Positions 8,549-17,770 of a stretch of 64,000 bases of DNA are shown one piece after another. How positions within the stretch are numbered: position 1 is the stretch's first letter; every line of letters starts with the position of its first letter. The stretch covers positions 2,790,001-2,854,000 of the forward strand of contig NZ_CP071463.1 in NCBI RefSeq assembly GCF_017352095.1, in the 5' to 3' direction. The notes under the pieces were generated by a model. The model ran no database searches, was not told where the DNA came from, and saw only the letters and a program-made list of their open reading frames with translations. This stretch comes from Natrinema longum. Lineage in GTDB: Archaea; Halobacteriota; Halobacteria; Halobacteriales; Natrialbaceae. The position numbers were made by a program, and so were the translations under genes.

Positions 8549-10117
8549 TTAGTCACTGGCGTCGGCGCGCGGTACGTCGAGGCAGATCGTCGTTCCGTTC
8601 GAACCGGTCTCCTCGACGGTGATCGTGCCCCGTGAGAGCGTCGCGATCCAGTACACGAGCCAGAGCCCCATTCCGAGGCCGTGGTAGAGGGGTTCGACGG
8701 CCTGATCGCCGGTGAGAATCCGTGCTTCCTCCTCGGGAAGGCCGGGGCCGTCGTCGGTGATTCGTATCCGGACGGTCTCGGGCCGACGGTCGACGCGAAG
8801 CACGACGGCCGGTTGCGATCGCTCGCCGTGGGCGAGTCCGTTCTCGACGAGTTCCCGAATCGCCGTTTCGAGGGCCGGGATCGCCGAGACGGTCACTGCG
8901 GACGCTCCCTCGAGCGTGATCTCGGCGTCGGGATACTCCGTCGCGACGGTTCGAATCACTCGGCGGCACAGCGGCTCGATCTCGATCGGGCCCGGGGACG
9001 GACGGTCGCTCAAGAGGCGAACGATCGATCGATGCTTGTCCGTGATTCCCAGCAAGTGGTCCGTCTCCTCGATGATCGTTTCCGCGGCGGTCTCGGCGTC
9101 GGTCGCTCCCTCGAGGAGTTGTTCGGCAGTACCCCGGACGATGTTCAGTTGATTGGAGAGGTTGTGACGCAAGACCCGGTGCAACACTCGGAGTTGCCGG
9201 GTCGCTTCCTTGCGGTCGGTGACGTCCTGCTGGAAGCCGACGTAGTTCATCACGTCGCCGTCGTCGTTCGCAACCGGGGCGATGGTAACCCGGTTCCAGA
9301 ATTCGCTCCCGTCCTTGCGGTAGTTGCGGAGTTCGACCGTACACGGCCGTTCGGCGTCGATGGCCGCCCGCATCTCCGCGAGCGGTTCGGGGTCGGTTCG
9401 AGGCCCCTGCAGGAACCGGCAGTTCCGCCCGAGAGCGTCTTCACGCGCGTATCCGGTGAGCCGTTCGAACTGCTCGTTCGCGTAAATGAGTGGATTGTCG
9501 TCGTCGGGCGCACTGAGGGTGATCCCGATCGGGGCCTCGTCGATCGCTCGGTTCTTCAACTCGAGTTCCCGTCGCCGTTCGGCGCGGCGGTGGTTCCGAA
9601 GGGCGCGATGCACGACGTCTGCCACGTCACCGGCGAACCGGATTTCGGCGTCGCTCCACTCGCGAGTCCGTCCGACCTGCTCGTGACAGACCATGCCGAT
9701 CACGTCGCCGTCGGCCCGGACCGTCGCGTCCAGCAGCGAGTCGATCCCCGCTGGCTCGAGATACGCCGCCGTCAGTTCGCGCGTTCGCGGATCCGACCGG
9801 GCGTCGACGGCACTGATCGACCGATGCGTTCGGAGCGCCTCGAAGTACGCGGGGTAGTCGGACGCGGTTAGTTCGGTCCCAGCAGTGTGCTCGTCCGTGC
9901 GTCCGTCGTACCGATCGACACAGCGGACGTGATCGCCGTCGAAGAGCCAGATACTGGCGCGCGTGCAGTCGACGGTTCGGACGGCCGTTTCCGTAATCGA
10001 GCGTACTGCATCGTCGAAGTCCCCGTCGACGACAGTCTCCTCTCGCATGAGCTCGAGGACCGCCTCGTGGTGGCCGCGGTCTCGCTGCCGGTCGCCGCCC
10101 TCGTTCTCGACTGTCAT
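8549..10117 (-). CDS. GAF-LOV histidine kinase, probable blue-light sensor
   Basis: A 522-residue soluble kinase. Residues about 20-175 form a GAF domain. Residues about 185-310 are a PAS domain of LOV type: it has the GRNCRFLQG motif with the photo-adduct Cys at about 233, the flavin-contacting NYRKDG and FWN segments, and the GFQQDV strand with the signalling Gln. Residues about 325-520 are the kinase: phospho-acceptor His in LRHNLSNQ, N-box NGLAHGE, G boxes DDGPGLP and GLGMGLWL. No membrane segment or response regulator is adjacent. The ATG at 10117 was chosen because the upstream extension to 10765 reads in mutS antisense. Light sensing is an inference from complete LOV residues. Confidence 0.9.
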   Translation of the reverse strand: MTVENEGGDRQRDRGHHEAVLELMREETVVDGDFDDAVRSITETAVRTVDCTRASIWLFDGDHVRCVDRYDGRTDEHTAGTELTASDYPAYFEALRTHRSISAVDARSDPRTRELTAAYLEPAGIDSLLDATVRADGDVIGMVCHEQVGRTREWSDAEIRFAGDVADVVHRALRNHRRAERRRELELKNRAIDEAPIGITLSAPDDDNPLIYANEQFERLTGYAREDALGRNCRFLQGPRTDPEPLAEMRAAIDAERPCTVELRNYRKDGSEFWNRVTIAPVANDDGDVMNYVGFQQDVTDRKEATRQLRVLHRVLRHNLSNQLNIVRGTAEQLLEGATDAETAAETIIEETDHLLGITDKHRSIVRLLSDRPSPGPIEIEPLCRRVIRTVATEYPDAEITLEGASAVTVSAIPALETAIRELVENGLAHGERSQPAVVLRVDRRPETVRIRITDDGPGLPEEEARILTGDQAVEPLYHGLGMGLWLVYWIATLSRGTITVEETGSNGTTICLDVPRADASD

Positions 10118-10209
10118 CGAGTCATACCATGTTTCGTATCGGATCGAAAGAAACTTCGGGTCGGTCCGGATCGGGTTTCGCGTCCCCGAGCGCGACGCCC
10201 CGAGGGGCG

Positions 10210-12891
10210 CTACTCCTCGAGTCGGTCCTGTAGCTTCTGGACCTTCGAGACGAGTTCGATTGGTGGCGTCGCGTTGACGTCGATCGACTCGAACTCCTCG
10301 AGGACCGCCTCGGTGTCGGGATCGATCGGCTGCCCTTCGGGTCCGGCCTCCGTGGGACCGCCGTCGGTCGATGCCGCCTGCCTCTGTGACTGCTCCTCGG
10401 CTCGTCCCTGGGTCTGCATCGTCCCGCTCCCCAGATCGAAGACCGCCTGAACGGGCTCGCTCGAGCCCCCGCCCTTTGCCTCGATGGCCTTCTCCTCGCG
10501 CAGACGCTCTAAGACGTCCCGCGAGCGGTCGACGACGGGGTCCGGAACGCCGGCGAGGTCGGCCACGTGGATCCCGTAACTTCGATCCGTCGGCCCATCC
10601 CGGACGGTACGGAGGAACGTCACCTCGCCGTCCCGCTCGTCGGCCGCGATGTGGACGTTGGCGACGCGCGGGAGCGTCTCGGCGAGCCCCGTCAACTCGT
10701 GGTAGTGTGTCGCGAAGAGCGTTTTCGCCTGGACCTCGTTGTGAAGGTACTCGGTCGCCGCCCACGCGATCGAGATCCCGTCGTACGTCGCAGTTCCGCG
10801 GCCGACCTCGTCCAAGATGACCAGCGACTCCTCGGTCGCGGTGTGGAGGATGTTCGAGAGTTCGCTCATCTCGACCATGAACGTCGACCGTCCCTGTGCG
10901 AGTTCGTCCAGCGCGCCGACCCGCGTGAAGATGCCGTCGACGAGGGAGATCTCGGCCGCCTCCGCCGGGACGAAGCTCCCGATCTGGGCGAGCAACACGA
11001 TGCAGGCGACCTGTCGCATGTACGTCGACTTCCCGGACATGTTGGGGCCAGTGACGACCAGAAAGCCCCGATCCTCGTCCAGTCGCACGTCGTTGGGGAC
11101 GAACTCCGTCGTCTGCTCGACGACCGGATGCCGACCCTGCTCGATCTCGAGTCGGTCGTCACGATGCAGGTCGGGCTGAACCCAGCGGTTTTCGGCCGCG
11201 TGGGTCGCCAGACTGGCCAGTGCGTCGACCGTCGCCAGCGCCCGCCCGACGTCCTGGAGCAGTTCGGCCCGCGCGGCGACCGCCTCGCGAAGCTCCGCGA
11301 AGAGTTCGTACTCGAGTTCGCCGCGGCGTTCCTCGAGCCGGAGGATCTCGCGTTCTTTCTCCTCGAGTTCGTCGGTGGTAAACCGCTTGGAGTTTTTGAG
11401 CGTCTTGATCTCCTCGTAGTGGTCGGGAACGCCGTCGGCGGCGGACTTGCCGACCTGGATGTAGTACCCGTCAGTTTTGTTCCGGTCGACGGTGACGTGG
11501 GAGAGCCCGTACTGCGCTTTCTCGCGCTCGGCGAGGCTCCCGAGCCACCCTTTGACTTCCTCGTGACGGTCGATCACCTCGTCGAGGTCGTCGTCGTAGC
11601 CATATTGGAGGAGTTCCCCCTGGGTCACCGTCGACGGCGGCTCGTCGGCGATCGCCTCCGCGAGGGTCTCCCGCAACTCCGCTGCGAGATCCCGATCCGG
11701 CCGGTCGACGATCTCCGAGAGGGGTGAGTCGGCAAGTTCCGGGTTCGACGCGACGATATCGGCCACCGCGGGCAGGACCGCCAGCGTCTCCTGGACGGCG
11801 AGCAGGTCCCGCGCGTCCGCGCTGCCGTGGGTCGCCTTCGAGGCGAGCCGCGCGAGGTCGTATGCCTCGCCGAGCGTGTCCTGTATCTCGTCGCGGGCGA
11901 GCGCTGCCGTCGAGAGCGCGGCGACGCTCTCCTGACGGTCCTCGAGGCGCTCGAGCGAGCGCCGCGGACGCTGGAGCCACTCCTTCAGTAGGCGGCCGCC
12001 GGCGCTGGTTTCGGTGTGATCGATCGTCGCGAACAACGATCCCTCGCGCTCGCCCTGCATGGTCTCGGTGAGTTCGAGGTTACGCTGGGTGGTCGCGTCC
12101 AGCGTGACGTGGTCGTCGCCGTGATGGGCCTGAATCCGGGTCATCGAGGCGAGCACGCCCGCACCGGTCTCGTCGACGTAGGAGAGGATCGCGCCGGCCG
12201 CTGCGACGGTCGGGGAGCCGACCGTTAGCCGGTCGACGGTCTCGGTACCGAACTGCTCGCGAACGGCGTGGTCGGCGCGCTTGGGCGCGAACGATTCGGT
12301 GTCGTGGAGCGTCAGCGCCGCGTCGACCCGCTCGCGGATCGTCCCCAGCAGTTCGTCGTCGGTTCGGACGTCCGGTCCCGGCAGGATTTCGACCGGATCG
12401 AACCGGTACAGTTCCGTCAGCGCGTCGTCGGCGTCCGTCGCGTCCGCGACGAGGAACCGCCCGGTCGTCACGTCGGCGAACGCGAGCCCGTACGCGTCCT
12501 CGGTCCCGCTCGAGCCGCCGTCGACGATCGCCGCGAGGTACTGGGCGTCGGCGTCGGTCGTCTCGAGTAGGGTGCCCGGCGTCACGACGCGGACGATCTC
12601 CCGTGCGTGCCCGGAATCGGTCTCATACTGGTCGGCGACGGCGACGCGATAGCCGCGCTCGACTAAGGCCTTGAGGTAGGGAGTCAGATCGTCGAGTGGC
12701 ACGCCGGCCATGGGGTAGGACGAGCCGTGCGAGGACTTCTGGGAGACTTTGAGATCGAGTTCCTCACTGACTCGTTCGGCATCGTCGCCGAAGAACTCGT
12801 AGAAATCGCCACACTGCATCGCCAATAAGTCGGCGTCGGTTCCCTCTTTCAGGGAGAAGTACTCTCCGACGATACCCGTCGCCTCGGTCAT
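10210..12891 (-). CDS. mutS: DNA mismatch repair protein MutS
   Basis: An 893-residue MutS1-type protein that recognises mismatches and small loops. The N-terminal recognition domain has the mismatch-wedging Phe-x-Glu in QCGDFYEFFG. Connector, lever and clamp domains fill the middle, and the ATPase domain has Walker A TGPNMSGKST (about residue 615), Walker B VILDEVGRGT and FATHYHELTG. The C-terminal tail after about 800 is Gln/Gly/Ser-rich and ends in a short helical segment typical of the tetramerization region. I chose the ATG at 12891; a GTG at 12912 would add seven residues. The LOV kinase starts 92 bases downstream on the same strand. Confidence 0.97.
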   Translation of the reverse strand: MTEATGIVGEYFSLKEGTDADLLAMQCGDFYEFFGDDAERVSEELDLKVSQKSSHGSSYPMAGVPLDDLTPYLKALVERGYRVAVADQYETDSGHAREIVRVVTPGTLLETTDADAQYLAAIVDGGSSGTEDAYGLAFADVTTGRFLVADATDADDALTELYRFDPVEILPGPDVRTDDELLGTIRERVDAALTLHDTESFAPKRADHAVREQFGTETVDRLTVGSPTVAAAGAILSYVDETGAGVLASMTRIQAHHGDDHVTLDATTQRNLELTETMQGEREGSLFATIDHTETSAGGRLLKEWLQRPRRSLERLEDRQESVAALSTAALARDEIQDTLGEAYDLARLASKATHGSADARDLLAVQETLAVLPAVADIVASNPELADSPLSEIVDRPDRDLAAELRETLAEAIADEPPSTVTQGELLQYGYDDDLDEVIDRHEEVKGWLGSLAEREKAQYGLSHVTVDRNKTDGYYIQVGKSAADGVPDHYEEIKTLKNSKRFTTDELEEKEREILRLEERRGELEYELFAELREAVAARAELLQDVGRALATVDALASLATHAAENRWVQPDLHRDDRLEIEQGRHPVVEQTTEFVPNDVRLDEDRGFLVVTGPNMSGKSTYMRQVACIVLLAQIGSFVPAEAAEISLVDGIFTRVGALDELAQGRSTFMVEMSELSNILHTATEESLVILDEVGRGTATYDGISIAWAATEYLHNEVQAKTLFATHYHELTGLAETLPRVANVHIAADERDGEVTFLRTVRDGPTDRSYGIHVADLAGVPDPVVDRSRDVLERLREEKAIEAKGGGSSEPVQAVFDLGSGTMQTQGRAEEQSQRQAASTDGGPTEAGPEGQPIDPDTEAVLEEFESIDVNATPPIELVSKVQKLQDRLEE

Positions 12892-13008
12892 AGTCGGAGA
12901 CTCTGCTTCCACTCCAAAAACCCTGCGGGATCCGCGGTGAAAGTGGTCGGTCGGCGACCGGCGACCCCATCAGGTTCAGTTCCCGGTACGCCCGAATGGG
13001 AGTCCCGG

Positions 13009-13332
13009 TCAGTACAACAGCGCGCCGAGGGGCACGTCTTCGTCCGGCGACACTAACACCGGATACCCTTCCTCGCTGGGAACGCCGACGGTCAGCGCTT
13101 CGGATTTGAAGCCGGCGATCCGCACCGAGCCGAGGTTCGTCGCACACAGCACCTGGCGACCGACGAGATCGTCGGCGTCGTAGTGGTAGTCGAGCTGGGC
13201 GGCGGACCGAATCTCCTCGTCGCCGAGGTCGATCCACAGTTTGGTCATCTCGGGCTTCTCCGCTTCGGGGAACGGTTCGGCGTCGATCACGTCGCCGACC
13301 TCGATCGTTACGTCGAACGGGCTCTCGACCAT
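13009..13332 (-). CDS. tRNA-binding domain protein (CsaA/EMAP-like)
   Basis: A 107-residue OB-fold protein of the tRNA-bind family, similar to CsaA and to the C-terminal domain of methionyl-tRNA synthetase. Family marks are the FDVTIEVGDVIDAEPFPEAEK start, LWIDLGDEEIRSAAQL in the middle, and GRQVLCATNLGSVRIAGFKSEAL near the end. It probably binds structured RNA such as tRNA; CsaA is also described as a secretion chaperone in bacteria. The ATG at 13332 lies about 28 bases after a CTATAG-type TATA box on the minus strand, which fits a leaderless mRNA. It is divergent from the stress-protein gene. Confidence 0.82.
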   Translation of the reverse strand: MVESPFDVTIEVGDVIDAEPFPEAEKPEMTKLWIDLGDEEIRSAAQLDYHYDADDLVGRQVLCATNLGSVRIAGFKSEALTVGVPSEEGYPVLVSPDEDVPLGALLY

Positions 13333-13398
13333 GTCCCGGGATATCCTGCCGACAACTACTATAGCTCCCGGTTCTCGAGACGAGGTCGCCGGCACGGG

Positions 13399-13408
13399 AT
13401 CTATTATG
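13399..13408 (+). promoter_or_regulatory. TATA box of the 13.4 kb stress-protein gene
   Basis: ATCTATTATG lies 32-41 bases upstream of the ATG at 13440, implying a transcript that starts a few bases before the start codon. A minus-strand CTATAG box near 13360 serves the divergent tRNA-binding gene. Confidence 0.45.
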
Positions 13409-13439
13409 CTCTCCGTGGTAGGGGGATGGAACCCGAACG

Positions 13440-14195
13440 ATGTCAGCACAGCGAGATCACCGCGTCTTGGTTCCAGTCGACGTTCTCGAGGGCCAGAGCG
13501 TGCCGCGAACGATCGTCGACGCGTTCGCGTCGATTCCGGTCGTCTTGCTCGGCTATCGCGAGTTGCCCGACCAGACCGGGCCCGATCAGGCACGCGAACA
13601 GTACGGCGACCGCGTGCAGGCGGAACTCGCGGAACTCCGGACGGTGTTCGAAGACGCCGGCTGTGACGTCACGTCGCGATCGGCGTTCACCCACGACCGG
13701 CTGAAGACGTTCGAACGCGTCGCCGTCGACGAATCCTGTGACGCCGTCCTGGTGCTCAATCCGGCACCCGTCCTCGAGACGGTACTCGTCGCGATACGTA
13801 GCGACGTCAACGTCGAACACATCGCGGGGCTGCTCGGAACGATCCTCACCGACACGGCCCTCGAACTCATGCTGTTTCACGTCGTCTCGGACGAGACAGC
13901 GCGTGACGGGGGAGTCGAACTCCTCGAGGCGGCACGTTCGGAACTGGTCGCGGTAGGAGTCGATACGGGCCGAATCGACAGCAGGGTCGTCGTCGACGAT
14001 TCGCCCACGGACGCCATTCTCGAGGCCGCGACCGAGCACGATCTCCTCGTCGCGGGTGAAAGCCGGCCGTCGATCCGTCGGTTCGTCTTTCGCGACCGGG
14101 CCGAACGGCTGGCCCGTCGGACGGTCGATCCGGTGCTCGTGATTCGCGGCGAGTATCTCGAATCGGACGAGGAGGACGCGGTCGACGACGGATAA
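13440..14195 (+). CDS. UspA-type universal stress protein (two-domain arrangement)
   Basis: A 251-residue soluble protein. It opens with a Usp first strand, RVLVPVDVLEGQSVPRTIVDAF, and closes with a second Usp-like half ending in DLLVAGESRPSIRRFVFRDRAERLARRTVDPVLVIRG, the usual G-x2-G-x9-G(S/T) type nucleotide loop being altered. It shares the string LPxQTxPDQARxQY and FTHDR with the stress protein gene at 15511-16218, so the two are paralogues. No transporter overlaps it. Role in stress or in regulating transport is inferred from family only. The gene is divergent from the tRNA-binding-domain gene. Confidence 0.8.
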   Translation: MSAQRDHRVLVPVDVLEGQSVPRTIVDAFASIPVVLLGYRELPDQTGPDQAREQYGDRVQAELAELRTVFEDAGCDVTSRSAFTHDRLKTFERVAVDESCDAVLVLNPAPVLETVLVAIRSDVNVEHIAGLLGTILTDTALELMLFHVVSDETARDGGVELLEAARSELVAVGVDTGRIDSRVVVDDSPTDAILEAATEHDLLVAGESRPSIRRFVFRDRAERLARRTVDPVLVIRGEYLESDEEDAVDDG

Positions 14196-14296
14196 CGGAC
14201 GAACCGTCGTCCCCCGTTCGATCGATCCGTCCGCGACCGGATTCGCCACGTTCTGTCTGACTCGCGGCGAACACGACGCGGAGTGAAGATACAAGA

Positions 14297-14304
14297 CTTA
14301 TTTA
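14297..14304 (+). promoter_or_regulatory. TATA box of the CynX-like transporter gene
   Basis: CTTATTTA is centred about 31 bases before the GTG start at 14332, so the transcript would be almost leaderless, which supports that GTG as the start. Confidence 0.45.
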
Positions 14305-14331
14305 CTGGAGTTGGATTGATAGACCGAGCAG

Positions 14332-15495
14332 GTGAAACGGAACCGAACGGTACTGCTGATCGGCCTACTGCTGGTCGCACTGAACTTCAGGCCGGCGATC
14401 ACGTCGATACCGCCGGTGCTCGAGGCGATCCGCGCCGATCTGGGACTCAGTTACACTGCGGTGAGCCTGCTTACGACGGTTCCAACGCTTCTGATAGGGA
14501 TCTTCGCGTTTTCCGCAGCACCCGTTTCCCGGCTGCTCGGGCGGGAACGTGCGATTCTGTGGGCGACCGTCCTCGTCGGTGTGGGGACGGCACTACGGGT
14601 CTGGGGGGCGACCGCGATCGTCCTGTTCGGGACCACCGTCTCGATCGGCATCGGGATCGCGATCAGCCAGACGCTCCTGCCGTCGATCGTCAACGATTAC
14701 TTTCCCGAACGGGCAGCACTCGTGACCGGGCTCTACACCACGAGCCTGGGCATCGGTGCGGCCGTGGCAGCCGGCGGAACCGCCCCGCTGACTGGCGTTC
14801 TCGGATCGTGGCCCAGGGCACTCGCCGTCTGGGCGGTGTTGGCCGGTATCGCCGCCGCCGTCTGGGCACCGATCAGTCGGTCCGACGACGCCGGTTCGCG
14901 TGGGGCGCAGTCGACGCAGAAACGGCTTCCGTGGCGGCACACCGGGGCGTGGATCACGACGCTGTTTTTCAGCGCGCAGACACTTCTGTACTACTCTGAG
15001 CTGACGTGGCTCGCACCGCTGTACGTCGATCTGGGGTGGGGGACGGAACAAGCGGGGTTCGTCCTGACCCTGTTCGTGATCGCACAGCTGGGTGGCTCCC
15101 TCGGTATTCCGGCGCTGGCCGACCGCTGGACGGATCGCCGGCCGTGGCTCGTGCTGGCGGGCGTCCTGAACGCGATCGGTCTCGGGGGGTTCGTCTGGTT
15201 CCCGTTCGTGAGTCCGTGGGGATGGGGCATCCTCACCGGCATCGGGATGGGAGGGCTGTTCGCGCTCGGTCTGACGCTTCCGAGCGATTTGGCCCCGAAC
15301 GCGGACGCCGCCGGCCGGCTCACCGCGATGATGATCGGCGTGGGCTACGTCGTCGGCGCGGTCGGCCCCGTTGCCATCGGCGGGGCGCGTGATTTACTCG
15401 GCAGTTACGGTCCGTCGTTCATCGTGCTCCTGGGACTCAACGTCGCGATGCTCGTCACGATGCTGTGGTTCCGGCCGAATCGGAGCGTCTCGTAG
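14332..15495 (+). CDS. MFS transporter of the CynX/NimT type
   Basis: A 387-residue protein with about 12 hydrophobic helices. The N-terminus, LLLVALNFRPAITSIPPVLEAIRADLGLSYT, is characteristic of the CynX/NimT branch of the major facilitator superfamily (cyanate or nitroimidazole resistance transporters), with the conserved NxRP motif in helix 1. The second half has the motif LADRWTDRRPWLV. The real substrate is unknown. Translation begins at GTG 14332, immediately before the basic residues KRNR. It lies between the two UspA-like genes, which face it on either side: one upstream on the same strand and one downstream converging. Confidence 0.82.
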   Translation: MKRNRTVLLIGLLLVALNFRPAITSIPPVLEAIRADLGLSYTAVSLLTTVPTLLIGIFAFSAAPVSRLLGRERAILWATVLVGVGTALRVWGATAIVLFGTTVSIGIGIAISQTLLPSIVNDYFPERAALVTGLYTTSLGIGAAVAAGGTAPLTGVLGSWPRALAVWAVLAGIAAAVWAPISRSDDAGSRGAQSTQKRLPWRHTGAWITTLFFSAQTLLYYSELTWLAPLYVDLGWGTEQAGFVLTLFVIAQLGGSLGIPALADRWTDRRPWLVLAGVLNAIGLGGFVWFPFVSPWGWGILTGIGMGGLFALGLTLPSDLAPNADAAGRLTAMMIGVGYVVGAVGPVAIGGARDLLGSYGPSFIVLLGLNVAMLVTMLWFRPNRSVS

Positions 15496-15510
15496 TCTGC
15501 CGCCTCGGCT

Positions 15511-16218
15511 CTAACGACTCGCGTCGTCAGGTTCCTCGGGGTTTCGGACGACGAGTACTGGCCCGACCGACTCGGCAGCGACGCGTTCGGCCTCCTCACC
15601 GAAGAGGAACGACCGGAGCGAGGGGGCTCGTTCGCCCATAACGACGGCGTCGTGGCCGGCCGCGGCGTCGATAAGCCCCTCGACGGGGGGTTCGTCGACG
15701 GCGAGTTCGGTCTCCACGTCGATGCCGTGCTCCGAGAGGAGCGTGGCCGCGGACTCGAGCGACTCCCGCCCGCCGGTCCCGTCGTCGGTCGCGAGAAAGA
15801 GCGTGATATCGATTCCGCGCTCGTCGACCAGTTCGGCGACGAACGCGCAGATCCGTTCGACGGCGACGGTGCCCGTCACTGTCACCAGAAGTCGCTCGAT
15901 CGGCCCAGTCACACCCGTGATCGCGTAGGCGTCCGCTCCTGTCTCCGATGCGATTCGATCGATCGTTTGCTCCCGGTCGTGCGTGAACACGAGGCGGTGG
16001 TCGGCCCGCCCGCCGGCCGCCTCGAACTCCGCCACGAGATCGGTCAGCGCATCGGTCGCTTGCTCCTCGTACTGGAGTCGGGCCTGGTCCGGCGGCGTCT
16101 GCTCGGGCAGGACGTGATAGCCAAGCACGGTCACGTCCATCGGCTCGAGCAGCGTCGTCAGTCCAGCCGAAATCGATTCACCCTCGAGTATTGCCAGCGG
16201 AACGAGTACGTGTGTCAT
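15511..16218 (-). CDS. UspA-type stress protein coupled to the amino-acid permease
   Basis: A 235-residue protein starting with [20 protein letters not shown], a Usp first strand, and ending with a second Usp-like half (VVMGERAPSLRSFLFGEEAERVAAESVGPVLVVRNP). It has the same LPEQTPPDQARLQY and FTHDREQ segments as the stress protein at 13440. Its ATG shares one base with the TAA stop of the permease (TAATG), so the two are translationally coupled. In many haloarchaea APC permeases carry C-terminal Usp domains; here the Usp part is a separate gene and probably regulates the permease in the cytoplasm. That last point is inference. Confidence 0.85.
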   Translation of the reverse strand: MTHVLVPLAILEGESISAGLTTLLEPMDVTVLGYHVLPEQTPPDQARLQYEEQATDALTDLVAEFEAAGGRADHRLVFTHDREQTIDRIASETGADAYAITGVTGPIERLLVTVTGTVAVERICAFVAELVDERGIDITLFLATDDGTGGRESLESAATLLSEHGIDVETELAVDEPPVEGLIDAAAGHDAVVMGERAPSLRSFLFGEEAERVAAESVGPVLVVRNPEEPDDASR

Positions 16219-17636
16219 TAGAGGACCCCCTTCAGCGTCACGTCCCGGGCGTAGTAGGCGTGCCACCCGGCAGTGACGATCATGATACCGATACCGATGA
16301 ACTGTGACGTGCGTTGCATGAATCCGATCAGGGCGAAACTGGCGAGCGCACCGAGTATCGGGACGGCCGGATAGCCGGGAACGCGGAAGTCGGGATCGTA
16401 CCACTCCGGTTCGTCGCGGCGCACTGCGAGCAGCGCCACGCAGATCAGCCCGTACATGACGAGGTGCAGAAACGAGGCGACTTCCGCGAGCAGTTCCACG
16501 CGGCCGGTCGCGACCAACAAGAGTATTGGCCCACCGGCCATCCCGAGCGCGACGTGTGGCGTGCCATAGCGGAGATTGATGTGACTCGCGCGTCGCGGTA
16601 ACAGGGCGTCCTTCGAGACGGCGTAGATGGCTCGAGACGTGCTGAGGACCGACGCGTTGGCACTCGACATCGTCGCGAGCAGTCCGCCGAAGACGATCGC
16701 GAACGCCCCGGCCGCGCCGAGATAGTGGCGGCCGACCTCGACCATCGCCGTCTCGCCGAATTCCGAGAGTTGCTCGCTCCCGAACGCACTCGTCGCGACG
16801 AAGACCGTCACGACGTAGAGAACGCCGACGATGACCACGGAGCCGACCATCGCCAGCGGCAGGTTTCGACCGGGATCTTTCATCTCCCCGGCGACGGTCG
16901 CCACCTGTGCGAACCCGAGATACGAGGTGAACACGAGCGCCGCGGTCGTCAGGATAGGGAGCGTCCCGAACGGTGCGAACTGCTCGGGGGCGGTCGATTC
17001 GCCGACGAGACCGACTGCATCGAGTCCGCCGTATCCGAGGAAAACCACGAGAATCGACAGCAACAACGCGACGATTCCGTTTTGGAGTTTCGCCGCGTTT
17101 TCCGTCCCCGTGACGTTCAAAACGGTAAAGCCCGCGCCGAACAACAGCGCCAGCGGAATGACGAGGCCGTCACCGACCGCGACGCCGAGTTCCGCGAGCG
17201 TATCGACGGCGTAGTAGCCGAAGCCGACGAGGTAAAACGCCGTCGCGAACACCAGTCCGAACCACAGCGACAGCCCGACGACGGTCCCGGCGAGCGTGCC
17301 CAGCCCGCGGGAGATATAGTAGTAGCCGCCCCCGCTTTTCGGCATCGCCGTCGCGAGTTCGGAGGTCGGCAACGCGACCAGAAGGGCGACGAGCGCGCCG
17401 ACGGCGAACGACGCTGCCGCAGCGGGGCCGGCCTCCCCGGCTGCCAGCCCCGGAAAGACGAAGATGCCGGCCCCGATCATCGTCCCGATCCCGATCGCTA
17501 ATCCACCGGAGAGCCCGAGCGTCCGCTCGAGTTCGGCATCGTCGGTAATCGTGGCTTCGTCGGTCTCGACTGTCGGCTCGACCTGTGGCGACTCCCCTTC
17601 GATGTTGGTTCCACCGGTCGACGACGTGTCGCCCAT
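16218..17636 (-). CDS. APC-family amino acid permease
   Basis: A 472-residue membrane transporter with about 12 helices. An acidic N-terminal tail of about 35 residues is followed by [28 protein letters not shown], the glycine-rich helix 1 of APC amino acid/cation transporters, with the broken-helix motif GAGIF. It ends shortly after helix 12 with VTLKGVL, so the C-terminal regulatory Usp domains found in many haloarchaeal relatives are absent and instead encoded by the next gene. The ATG at 17636 is the only good start. The amino acid transported is unknown. Confidence 0.88.
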   Translation of the reverse strand: MGDTSSTGGTNIEGESPQVEPTVETDEATITDDAELERTLGLSGGLAIGIGTMIGAGIFVFPGLAAGEAGPAAAASFAVGALVALLVALPTSELATAMPKSGGGYYYISRGLGTLAGTVVGLSLWFGLVFATAFYLVGFGYYAVDTLAELGVAVGDGLVIPLALLFGAGFTVLNVTGTENAAKLQNGIVALLLSILVVFLGYGGLDAVGLVGESTAPEQFAPFGTLPILTTAALVFTSYLGFAQVATVAGEMKDPGRNLPLAMVGSVVIVGVLYVVTVFVATSAFGSEQLSEFGETAMVEVGRHYLGAAGAFAIVFGGLLATMSSANASVLSTSRAIYAVSKDALLPRRASHINLRYGTPHVALGMAGGPILLLVATGRVELLAEVASFLHLVMYGLICVALLAVRRDEPEWYDPDFRVPGYPAVPILGALASFALIGFMQRTSQFIGIGIMIVTAGWHAYYARDVTLKGVL

Positions 17637-17770
17637 GATGACAATGATTCGTGCGGTCCATAAATCTCTACTGCTGGCTGCACGTCGCTGGGACCGCCGT
17701 CGGCATCGATCGACCTATATCGTCGATTCGATTCCGTTCGAGTCGTCATTGCCCCCGCTCACACACCGGT

